From: Trichoplax sp. H2
Taxonomy: Eukaryota; Placozoa; Uniplacotomia; Trichoplacea
Length of the DNA: 30,498 nt
Assembly: GCA_003344405.1 (NCBI GenBank)
Contig: NOWV01000380.1
Coordinates: 1-30,498 of the forward strand
Direction of reading: 5' to 3'
In this document: positions 1-11,700 of the stretch, piece by piece
Position numbering within the stretch: the first letter of the stretch is position 1
Layout: every line of letters starts with the position of its first letter
Program-made: the position numbers and the translations under genes
The notes under the pieces: generated by a model
What the model saw: the letters and a program-made list of their open reading frames with translations, nothing else
What the model was told of the DNA's origin: nothing
The model's database searches: none

Positions 1-328
1 TATTCTACTGCGGACCATCATTAATCCAATATGGATACGACTACAGTACTTACGTAGACATTATTCACACCAGCCAAAGTACAATGAATTAACCATATCC
101 TAATATATGATTTACAGTTCTATTTTTACCTATAGCCATATTAGTAACTCAACAGCTTACTGTATATAGTCATCTGTACTCTAGCATAGCGTCTCTACCA
201 TTACAGTCTATAGTTACAGCTACCAAATATCTCTTAGGATAAATATCTACCGTACATTATGCTACACATGGCTAACAGTCTACAATCACAATACTAAGTT
301 ACATTACAGCCCCCTCTAAAATTTTAAT
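1..328. other. AT-rich flank, no gene seen
   Basis: No open frame or recognised domain continues from the pol remnant into this stretch. In an intact Ty3/gypsy element the integrase would lie here on the minus strand, but I see no zinc-finger or integrase motif. Short words such as tacagt and ctgtac recur, as they do elsewhere in the window. I see nothing else. Confidence 0.5.
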
Positions 329-990
329 CTAATGAAATGATATTGCAATTCTATTTCTTATTTCCGGTCTGCAGGCAGGCCCCTTTAAAATAAAATTAAT
401 GAATCTTCGCCCCATAAGCAAACGGGATAGTGCATCCACATTTGTGCGGTCGCGGCCGGCTTTGTGCTGTACTTTCATTCTAAATTGAATCAGGTACATT
501 GCCCAACGCCTCAATCGTTGATTGAAATTTCGCATTTTCATAAGCCACAGCAGCGGCAGGTGATATGTTTGTAACAAAAATTCTCTACCATCTAAATAAA
601 TGTAAAAATACCTTACCGCATGTACTATCGCTAAGCATTCTTTCTCTATAGTAGAGTAGTTTCTCTCGGACTTCGTTAATTTCCTGCTGGTGTCTGTAGT
701 ATAAATTGTCGGTTCGGTGTCATTAGCCTCACCACGGCTTTCGGATCAGTGCCCTTTTCATCTGTTGAAAACTTTCCATCTCTGAAGTCCCTAAGTCTAT
801 TTTCGTTGGCTTTCCTTTCTAGATTAATTCTATCAATGGTGCCGCTAGTTAGGTATATAGTCCGGCATAAACTTCCTATAGTAACTGACCATTCCCAGAA
901 ATGCGCGTACTTCCTTTTTCGTCTTCGGTAATAGGGTGTATCTAACATAGCTAATTTACTATCTTATTTACCCGGATCCTCAACATAATC
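329..990 (-). pseudogene. Decayed Ty3/gypsy retrotransposon pol fragment (RT end plus RNase H)
   Basis: This is the C-terminal part of a Ty3/gypsy polyprotein, read on the minus strand. From about 935 to 850 one frame reads the conserved RT-RNase H connection (KTKKEVRAFLGM, then SYYRKF). From 682 down to 329 another frame reads the second half of the RNase H, including NYSTIEKECLAIV, the LRRW motif and the closing NVDALSRL. It cannot make an enzyme. A one-base frame change lies near 846-848. An in-frame TAG lies at 819-821. A second frame change lies near 740. About 30 codons are missing at about 683-690, where QTPAG runs straight into KLTKSERNYS; this deletes the segment that holds the first catalytic Asp. 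The conserved TDH motif is TYH. Neither LTR nor a complete gag or integrase is recognisable. The right-hand limit (about 990) is approximate. The identification as Ty3/gypsy is firm; the clade is not determined. Confidence 0.9.
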
Positions 991-1080
991 CAGTTTTCCT
1001 ACAGCCCCTTTTAGGAATCAATAATATACGCTAAGATTAAGTTTTGTATATTTGTAAGGTCTTTATAGAGACATAATATA

Positions 1081-1110
1081 CTAGAGACCCTAAAAGGATT
1101 TAGTCTCTAA
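1081..1110. repeat. Short palindrome, CTAGAGACCC family, copy 1
   Basis: Arms TAGAGAC (1082-1088) and GTCTCTA (1103-1109) pair perfectly. TAAA (1091-1094) can pair with TTTA (1099-1102), leaving a CC bulge and a four-base loop. The outer and inner words are the same as in the larger hairpin at 23188-23232, so the two look like members of one dispersed family. It lies about 90 bp beyond the retrotransposon remnant, and a partial match (tagagac) occurs just upstream near 1067. Function unknown. Confidence 0.55.
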
Positions 1111-1136
1111 TGCACGCTGGCCAAGACTATGCAGCA

Positions 1137-1225
1137 GCGAAAACTCTCAGGAACAAGAAACTAAGATACAGTATTACCCCAATTCGCTATTTATTCGTTT
1201 ACTCCTTTCGAGTAGTAAGATGTCT
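1137..1225. repeat. Diverged direct repeat, copy A (~90 bp)
   Basis: This block matches 1352-1445 in the same order and orientation. Shared words include gaaaactc, aagaaac, aagata, ccccaa, ttattcgttt and agtagtaa. The start-to-start distance is about 215 bp and the sequence between the copies is not repeated, so this is a pair of short blocks and not a tandem array. They may be fragments of the same decayed element as the nearby pol remnant, but no LTR ends or integrase coding was identified. Confidence 0.6.
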
Positions 1226-1351
1226 TGTTCAAACAAGATACTTAATTCAGCTATAAGACTAAGCAGATTACTGTAATAGCGTATAACTAAATATCTATGG
1301 CAAGCCTTTGATAGATAGCAGACTGTCTTAATTGACTTTTAATTATGTAAA

Positions 1352-1445
1352 AGCTGAAAACTCACAGAGATAAGAAACGAAGATATAGCATTCCCCCAAG
1401 TCACAATTTATTCGTTTTACATCCTTTAAGTAGTAACATATCATA
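1352..1445. repeat. Diverged direct repeat, copy B (~90 bp)
   Basis: This is the partner of 1137-1225, with scattered substitutions and one- or two-base indels. To its right lies a GC-richer stretch (about 1450-1640) that is open in one plus frame from a TTG codon, but I recognise no protein there. Confidence 0.6.
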
Positions 1446-1645
1446 TTATTATTGGATTTGGCGCTGAAGGCAATTGTCGAAGAGAACAAACTACACATAA
1501 GGCTCGTAGCTAATTCCTGTTGTAAATCTCAGTTGAAGACTTACTGCTGTCAGGTTCTTTACCTTAGAAAAGCTACAGTCAAGATTGGTCATTTTGTCAG
1601 GACAAATCTACTTTCCTTTAAAGCCGTTGCTAGCTAGAATACAAT

Positions 1646-4600
1646 TGATCAATAATAGCAATTTAGAATAAACAATATCATAAATAGATCTTTGTTAATC
1701 ATATCCAGTCACTGAAAGTAATCTTTCCTGTTTGGTTTAACATATTTACGAATTATGATATAATAGCGTTTCAAAACATTGAATGATCATTATATAATGA
1801 TATCAATGGTAGGCGAATAAAGAATAACAATAATTATTTAGTATGAGGTAAATTTCCTGGAATTTTTCTTCCCTCCTCGGTTTGCCTATTCATACTACAC
1901 TTATTAACCTCTTATCTAAAGTGTTCATTGGCTTTTTTGAAAAGGGGCGTCTTATAATATGATTGGTACTGTATTTTATAACGTTTGCCTAATGATTGAA
2001 ATAATCCGATGAAATTTAGTTAATACTTTGCTGCTATTATTCCAAAATTATGCAACGATTTCGAAGGATAATCCTGGTGAATCGTGTTGGTTATGAAATA
2101 TATTCGATGCATAACCGAAATATGTTGTAATAAATACCATGTAATGACTTTACGAGTATTTACAACATATTATCGCTTTATGCTTGTAGCATAGTTCGAT
2201 TGTTGTTCCCAAAAATGACAATAGATTAGAGACTGATCGACTAAGACTATTCAACGCTCATATAAAAATAATAAAAAGCAATTCACAGACTCTCTTATAT
2301 TGGCAAATGATTGTGCTATTTTTTCTTCAGATACATTTTTTCAATCCTTGCTTTACTACGCGTTCTTGCTTATCACGTATAGTTTATGAACCATGCATGT
2401 ACACACTCTCTTCTCCTATGGAATTAGAGTTTGGATACTATAGGACTAATTTAAGATTACTTTCCTTATTGAATCAAAGTTAATTTCAAAAAATGAATAA
2501 TCGTCGCAAATTAAGCTAATTGTAACGAACAGAAAATAAACTGTTGAAAGCTTATACACTTTTATTTTTAGTATGACTAAAAATGGCTACGGAAATAACT
2601 CTGTAACAAAGAATTATTTTCTAACGCTGTCCTCTAAATATGATTATCAAGTTCATGTTGCATTATGGCATTTATTACTGATGCAATGACCTGCGGGAAT
2701 TAATTATCATGATTTAGATATTATTCTTTATATAGAGTAATTGACTTAAGTTAGGTATTTGTGTTTAGTTCATAAAATGGATAGTACCCTACCGTATACA
2801 AGGGCTATATTGGCTAAGATAATTGTCCTAGGAAGGTCAAAGAGTCTTGATTACTTTTGATCTCGTTACTTGTGTGACCGTAAGTAGTATAGAACTACCA
2901 TACAGTAGATCCCCAGGTGTAGTGGAGCAAGGCATAAGCAATCTATTAGTTTAGTGTAGTAGTTCGCAACATATGTTTGTGACAATGAGTTTTGGATTAG
3001 TTTCAGCTCTTGCTACTCCATGGCAATATTTAACTTTTCTAAATAAATTTAATAGGATAATATGGGCCGATCTACGAGTCTTATTATAAATTTTTATAAC
3101 CCAACGGTGATTTTGGTAATGCCAAGGATAGCGGGAAATATTTAGTGTACAGTAGTTAAGCCAAATTGATAATTTTTCAATAGATGCATTCAAAATTAAA
3201 AATTTACTGATATTGACTCACTGAGGCGATCTCAATAGATTAGTGGAGGTTTTTCAACAGCTATATTAGATGAAAATCGCACGATTACAGTGACTTAATA
3301 ACCTTCTACATCATCTACTATTTGATATATCAATATGTTATTTAATGAATTATCCCGTTAATAGATGGCATGATAATTAAGACTTCATACCCCAAAACTA
3401 CATAGTACACGTATATTACGGTAGTACTGAATTGAATGATTCTAAGGTTTTCGTTAAAATAATAGTAAATTATTTTCATCAAAACCATTGCTTCTGTCGT
3501 AGTACTTACGATATATTGATCAGGGATAGGTATTATACTTTAAATACTGCAATGGTTGCATAGATTATTATTTGTCAGATCTAGCATGCTACAGTCTGTA
3601 AATTTTATGGCACACACCATCTTGTTAATATTATTTACGGATGATTTTAGTGTGCACAAATGTCAGGCTAGCTAGCATATGCAGTACTGTATGCAAAGCT
3701 CGGTGCTGAAAAGATTATGTATTATCCTTATAATTTCACTCTATAACTCGCTTCTGTTTATGTTATTCAAAGAATAATGAACATTATACTGGTCTTGTTT
3801 CCCCAAAATGTAACTAGTTTTATTTAATGAGTATTTTCTAATTCTACTAAAAATCTTATTCTTCTTTAGACCGGATATAGAAATTCAGAAGCACACTAAA
3901 TCTGGTCGATAGGTATTTGATCCAGGTTTAAAGATCAGAAAAAATTTTTAAAAGCTGATTATGGCATTCAGAAACTTTTATTACTATATTACTATAATTT
4001 AAACGATGCTGAAATGTATTGCGTTTAACACGTGCTATTATTGCTAATTATTACAATCTAATAAAGAATGGAGTATTACTATTAAGATACCCTAAATGAC
4101 AAACCGGTAACGTTAGGTTATGACTCATTTTTTTGAGCAATTCTTATTAATATACAGAAGTATACTGATGATTATCATTCCGCTACTACTCCATTTTAAT
4201 GCACCAATAATTTATACCATGGTTTATATTAATCTTTCAAGGTGAATACTTCAATAGAAAGTAATATCTTATCATCGAAGCTAGAAATCTAAATTTAAAT
4301 ATTTTTTATATTTCATGAAGACACCTGACCAATTAGTAGGATTATTTGATAACAATCAAAATATATGTTGTCGCGCATTATAATGTAGTCAAGTTTGAGT
4401 AAAGGATTCTTTTAAAAAAGCCCGTAATATAATATAAATAAAATATGATTCCGTATAGGTTTAAATAATAGCTGATGGTTTCCTGTTATCATAACGGTAA
4501 AATTTCAGTAATTTGATTAATTAATGAAAAACGTATAGTATATTGTGCATAAATAGGTAAAAATTAGACTTATCTATGACGCAAGCTAATGTTTAATCTT

Positions 4601-7600
4601 AATCTGTTTTATAGATATAGTTTCCTTCAAATAATAACATCGTTAATGATCAGATCCACATACAGTATACGTAAATCACCATTGCTTTTCAAGTAAAACT
4701 GGTAGTTAATCCCAACAGTACTTAAACCAAAAATATTGCCACCTTGACCGATGTTAGATTGGGTTGTATATCTGAATTTCAATTTCATGTGAACTAAATT
4801 TTATGCACATAGTGAAATCAATTCATATAGCAATTGTGTTACTGAACATTTTCAAAGTAGCTATAGCTTAAATTGAACCAATCGACTATTTTAAATAAGA
4901 AGTAAAATAAATTGATCTTTATACATTTCAATTTGTATCCCAATTATTTGTTTTTTATACCCATCAGTTAGGCAATTACTTTTTTAAATAAAATTTCAGT
5001 GCATAAGTATTTCTTAATTACTAATTTCGGTTATTTTGGGAATTTCATTTCAATTTCCAGCCTCTAAGTGATTGTATACAGTCATATATAGCCTCTATTT
5101 ATATGGATACTTAGTAAAACTTCTCATCTTAATTACTAGTAAACAAAGGAAAGCATTTAAAAATTACCGTTCATTGATTTACTGCAGTACTAATCCGTAT
5201 CAACTATATATCTATCTTCGTATAACTAATCCTTTTATACTTTATCCTACTTTCAGTATGCAAACTATATACTAGTATTCTCTCTTTCTAATCGATATTG
5301 TAGGAGCTAGTAAAATGCTATGTAAGCGATTAATGCTACATTGTTACTGGTTTAATTTTGCAAATTTTTTGGAAAAAGGTCATACATTTTATATCTGGTT
5401 AACCATTAACTACATCATATTGTTGCTTTCTTATTTCGTTATTTAATTACTAGTGTATATAGATACTGCAGTTTAAAAATTCGCATTATCATTGTAATAA
5501 AAGTACGCTACCAATTCAATACGGCTGCTTAGCATAAATGTAAATAACAATTTTGACAAGTTGAAAGTTCTGAGAAATTGTTCTATCGGGTACCAATCGA
5601 GCATAGATACAGCATTTTATTTTAAAAACAAAGCTTATTTATTACATAGGTTACTTTACTCCGATCTTAGATGCATAAATGATTTAGACATTTAACCATG
5701 CAAAAAATCTTCTATTAAAAATTATATTTTCATTTAAACTGAATTTAATATGATCAATACTGTACCTTCTTGAGGAAATCATGGATGTATTAATTCTTGT
5801 AATATACTAAAGGCTATGAATACCATTAAAAGACGAACATTTGGCTTGTTGTTGCCTATTTACTAAGAATACTCTTATTTTTAGATTCATGCAATACTAT
5901 ATAATGACATCGAATCAATAAACCACTTATTTATACATCGTAATTGACTCTCTACGTAAGTATAACAAATATCCTTGATAATAACGAAGACTGTTTTGAT
6001 AGGATTTGATTGATAATTTAATAATGAGCGTGTACAGATAGTCTATATTTAGTCAGGGATTATTATAAAACGAAAGCATATTCCATTTGTCTAGCCTGGA
6101 GGCTAGTGAATTTTATTTACAAGAAATTGACATAATAAAAATCAATATCCTTAAAATGGATAATGATTTAATTAATTGATACAAATACATTATTTATAAT
6201 GATGTAGATAACATCTGGTCAGAGAATGGGATGGCAATTGGGTGTTCTAGGATTTATGTAAAAGGTTTACGACGTTATTAAAATCTAATTTAATTTCTAC
6301 GCATAGAAATGGACCATAATATGGAGTCATTTTGTTTGAACTAACCAGTTCATGTTTTTGAATATCTACCATAAGAAAAATGAATCTATCTAATCAATAA
6401 TCCTAATTGTAGATTCTCACCCATTAATAATAATTCTATAATTGAATGAAAAGCTCTACTATTGCATAATATAAAACCAGAAGATCGTAAAACTTTATAT
6501 ATTTCACCGGATTATCCCATGACATTGCTGAATGAGGTCGTAACTTATTTTGGTTGCTGTCAATTCATTTACAATTTAGTAAATTGCAGGATGTTACGGT
6601 ATTGTAACGGTGTAAGAGTTATCCATATTATTTAAGTTTGAGTTCAATATGTTTACATAAATTCTTGTGAAGTCTTGCATGAGCTATTATTTCATTAGTT
6701 CAGCCAGTAAAAGTTTAGAGATGTTTATGAAAGGACTGCCTTTTCAATGTTAATGCTTCTTAGCAAAGAAAACTAAGACAACTAGAGCATAATTATTTCT
6801 CTTCAAGAAACAAAGGCTAAAATAAGCGCAATTAAATGATTGTTTTGATATTATCATAACACAGTACAAGAACTAATTTCGTTATAAAAAGTCTTTATCA
6901 TCTATTCCCTTTAATATTCTTTGATAATGATCCCATGGCAATGTGAAATATTAATATTCCTGTTAAGTTATCGCTAGAAAAAAGAGTGGGTTCGTTTCTC
7001 TCGCTTTATCAAATGAGGAATTGTTAACAACAGAGACTCCAATTGTCCTATAGTTTTCAATGAGCAATATTGCAATCTTAGAAAAAATTTTTATCATTTA
7101 ATCGATCTGATTTATCAACTCTTTTTTTAAGCAGTAAATATAAAGTTAATGAATATATACAGATCAAAAAATAAATTATGATGCGATAGAATGGCCACCC
7201 TGAGTTCTTTGTATAGAAATAATTGCTAAAACGAGAATGGTAATAACACATTGTCTCGAAACTGTTATATCAAAATAAAGCATGTGCACTTTAATTTCCG
7301 TATAATTTAAGTCAATTGTATTTTAATTATCGAACCTTATAGCCAAAATTGAAAATTATGTAGTAAGAGAATCGTACTTATTGTCAAATGGCTGATGATA
7401 TAGAAATAGCAACAGAACTTTCCTTTGTGCAAATCAACTAAAAATGAGTAATAGAATAGCGTGTCTTCCCAAAATAACTGTAAAATGATGGATGAGGATT
7501 ACAAAAAGTTACTGGTTGGTAATATAATCCTAAAGCTATCTATACTGCAAAGCAATTAGATCTTTAATATTATTCGATCTAGTCGAAGAGTGACGAGATG

Positions 7601-8450
7601 CAAAATAATACCATACTTTTATTTCGATCTTATTGATACTGTACAATACTGTACATGTATTTAAATGATCTATCTCCAATAAATTCTAATGACCAATTTT
7701 CGAAGTAGCAATAGAAATCTTCAATTCGTATAAGAGCTATACAAATGACAAATTAGGTGAATTATAAAGCTTCTATCTAAAATATTTTACTAATGACGTA
7801 AAATAGTTGTTTATCATGATACGCAATATTGAATTTATAATTATGGAATGGATCCCAATATGACAAGACAATAATTTAACACATCCTATACTTATATGGT
7901 AATTATAAAACGAAATCTTCAAACATAAATACGCTTTAGCAGATGATTACCAAAGCTGCTGTAAGCTATTATATGTAGAAAAGAACTAATACGTGTATTT
8001 AACTAAATGTAAAGAACTTGAATTTTTGACCAAGCCTAATACTACATACCGATACAAATCCATTTCAGTATACTATTTATCAAGCTGAAATTCTTACTCA
8101 TGGTGATATCCAAAACAAAATACTATCTATGATCTATTTGTCTTTAGAAGCCGTTTTAACGCATAATTAACTAATAAGGTAGAAAGAGCATCATCATTTC
8201 CTTATGTGTGATCGAGGATAGAGAATCGAGAACACAGCTTGCCTTACTAACAATTACAATATAATAATAAATTAATCCACTTTTATATTGCATCGATCAG
8301 ATATTGACTTGGTGTTGTTATGACATCATTTTAATGATCAACTAATCTTCTTGACATTAATTATAATAATTGTTTTGTTCCAGATATTTATTCTTGCTAT
8401 CATTTGACTTATAACCTTTTGTTGTAGTGATATATATATAATATTATTAT
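1646..8450. other. Long AT-rich stretch without a supported gene
   Basis: About 6.8 kb of AT-rich sequence with dense stop codons in all six frames. Open frames of 65 to 80 codons (for example 2951-3193 minus and 5072-5275 plus) start at non-ATG codons, carry no recognisable motif and are of a length expected by chance in this much sequence. I saw no tRNA-like B-box and no tandem array. Small exons of an intron-rich gene could still be hidden, because exons in this genome can be as short as 50 bp. Confidence 0.5.
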
Positions 8451-8454
8451 TTTA

Positions 8455-8760
8455 AGGCATGTTTCCACGTGATGAGACAGTAGACAATGACATTGTGACA
8501 CGGTTAGTTAGAATATCCATTACTGTAATTGCCTTTTTTTCTCATTTACATTCATTACCTTAATCGAACACTACTGGTTGATATTGACCCCGTCTATTTG
8601 CCATGCTTTCCAATCTGATTGATAAATAACCTTAATTAATTCCTTCCACCTTCTCGCTCCACGATACGGACGGTACCAGCTTTTCCTGATGTTTTAGACT
8701 GATCCAGGCTCATCCCCTTTTCGCTTTCTTTCCGGTCTGTAATTGACCTCCTCTTACCAT
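8455..8760. other. GC-richer island, possible unrecognised exon or conserved element
   Basis: This is clearly richer in G and C than its surroundings. On the plus strand a 34-codon frame starts with ATG at 8460 (MFPRDETVDNDIVTRLV, then a hydrophobic end and a stop near 8560). On the minus strand, 8640-8760 contains an ATG followed directly by a donor-like gtaaga and, further on, an acceptor-like catcag. I recognise no family in either reading, so coding is possible but unproven. Confidence 0.3.
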
Positions 8761-8780
8761 AAATATACCTATCAATAAAT

Positions 8781-11700
8781 TACTTCTACTTGGAAGAGAA
8801 ATCAGTTAACGAATCTTTTCGGCCAAGAATCAAAAACTGAACCGGATTTTCAAGTAACTTTAACAAGGTAATAATGAGACAAAACTAATTCTTTTGTACT
8901 ACTTTTTAAATGCCTTATAAGAGAAAAATCTCCATACAGTGCAACGATAACCTTCATGACTAGGTTATTGCGTGCGAATCACTTTATAAAATATCATAAT
9001 TGCTGATCGAATTCTGATTTTTTTATTTACTAACGGAAAAGACGTAGTTGCTACGCAATCTATCAACTTTAGGGTTTTTATATTATCGTTTCCTTGTAAT
9101 CGGTATAAAAAGTATGAATAAATGCTATTGGGTTCCTGTAGCTCTAACTTTATGTATTTTATAATTCGTAAATATTGTAAATATATGTTACTCAGTTTAA
9201 CGCAAAGCACAAAATCGCTTATACATAGTAATAATCTAGGAAGAATACTTAGAATGAAAATATGACCGAAGACTAAAAATTGCTCTACGGCATATCTTAT
9301 TCATATCATGTAAATGTATTCTATCCAATCTTTCAATTCCAAATCAAACTAAAGTTAATCATTAACATTTACAGTTTATATTCTTAAACCACATAAATTG
9401 TTTCTAACTTTACGCTAACACCTTCAATTCGTGATAAAATATAGCCAGAAAACGATTCCTATGTATACGTATTTAGATTAATAAAATAATAGATCGCTTT
9501 TTGATTAAATGCCATTTAACAGAGATTTAATCCGGATTTCTATTGCGGAAATTATGGTGCAATATAGGATTATAAACATTTCAGATATCTACTCAACCTT
9601 TTAACATAACTACTGTTGATTATTAAAGTGAATTCATTTACGATTCATTTTTAGTCTCATGCTTAGAATCAGAAACATCAAAAATATAGTCATCCATTTT
9701 CTGTCTTTAATTTTGTACCATCACTTTCTTTTATTCATATTAGGAGATAATGTTACTATTTCAAGCGTAACTCATTAAAGTAGAATGAGAATTAAACAAT
9801 CCATCATTTCTTTCTTTATTTGATGACCTGATCATGTCTAAAAGATAGAATAAAAATACTACGAAATGAGAATAAAGTATTAGCTCTGACTATAATTACT
9901 GAACACTATATTTAAAAATTGACGGATAGAAAATGAAAGCAAATCATTTGCATTTCTAGATTTGAATATGAAATAGAAATAAATGTCCTTGAACTTCGAT
10001 TTACAGCTTTGCATTTTCTTAAGTTCTCAGTTTATTTCTCCTCTACCTTTCGTTATTTTTATAGTAGAGGTAAAATTAAATCTCATTCTGCATATCATCT
10101 AAAGAAATCCATTTTCTTCATCATTGGAAATACATAAAGTTATTGAAGTAACGAAATTTGTTAATTCATAACTTGTATTAAAATTGTACAATATAAAATA
10201 ATTGTGAGTGATTATACAATAAAAAATGAAGACGACCGATACAGTACTTCTAAATACTGTAAAAATTTTTGATTATTATTACAATATTCGTTGTACATTA
10301 AAATTACAAAATAATTAGGCAAAGCGATCATGATCATTTATCAGTTGTAATGATTTTGTTGCCGTTAATATCATGATCTGTCTATGCAAACTAATGAAAT
10401 TGTAGACAATTGCTCTACTTACTTTTAGTTATATTTTCATTAAATTTATGATGAAGTCGTTCATTATAAATTAGATATTCCGATTTATAATTTATAATTA
10501 ATCACTTTTCTAATAAATTTAGGATAATAAGATTAGCTTGAAATCTCGCTCTCCCATATTATTAGCTTAAAAGTTATGATTTTAAATATCCCTGTACCCT
10601 GCCGCTACTTACGGCCTACACTCATCCCGTGCTTTCTATTTTCTAAGAAATTTTCATTATCTTCTTTCATCAACTTTAATAGCCTAAAAGCTACATCAAC
10701 TGCTATCAGTTAATCAAAAATTAGAATTATTATTTATCTTATAATTCTTGATAAGTCAACCTTTTAATTCCCCTATTTTATGATATGTACTTTGTTGCTA
10801 CCTTATTTATATGACGTAATAGAAATTGAATAAGTGGATAATATTAATATTGATAAAAATAATTCGAATCAATTAGACTTAAATTTATTACGGCTTGAAG
10901 ATAAATTTTGCGATGAAAACTGGCTTATTCTATCTTAATATAGTACCTGTAAATTAATATATTCCTATAATTATATTCGACGCTATATAGGTATATGACA
11001 TATATCTATATTTATTTTGTATTCTAAGTAGATAATCCATAATCTTAAATCGCTTAAATAATTACCTATAATATAATAATATAAAATTTATAATCTACCG
11101 GTTGAGTATCCTTAGTATTGGACCAAACGCGCAAACATGTTTTATTTCTCGTCCAAGCAATTGCGAACGCTGATATTATTCTTAATTTGCTATTTTCAAC
11201 GTTAAATATCTTCTATTTATTAATTTAAAAATAATACACAATTATTTGTTTCAAAATATTGACTTATCTATGATACAAAGTTTCTATTTATTGATTGCGT
11301 TTACGGATATAAGCCCTATTAAGATAGCAAAACACAATTGCAGAATTTATTTTTTACCATCTTCTTAATAAATCGATAATAATTTAGAGCTATTCGAGAA
11401 ATGAGGGCACGAGAGCCTCGTTATGACTAATCCTCCCACTTTCTATTTCATAATTTTCAATATTATTTTAGACTTGGAATTACATTCAGTATTAAAAGCT
11501 GGCTGAAAATTTCATAGTATAATCTAATCTAGTAATATTTATGGTAAATTATACCCTTACTCTGTACAGTTTGTTAGAAAGAAAATACTAAAAATCATCA
11601 TATCACAGAGTATTAGCATATACTATTTAGTTTGACTGCTACACGAACTCATTGATAGTACTCACATTTACATTCTAGTTTATTATTTCCAATATATTTA

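Noticed and set aside
1455-1475. Possible retroelement primer-binding site (tggcgctgaaggcaa) just right of direct repeat B
   Set aside because: Only the first few bases agree with the usual TGG start plus GCGC; the rest does not match any tRNA 3' end I know, and no LTR boundary or polypurine tract is evident.
2951-3193. 80-codon minus-strand frame
   Set aside because: It starts at TTG, has no motif, and its length is within what chance gives in 30 kb of six-frame sequence.
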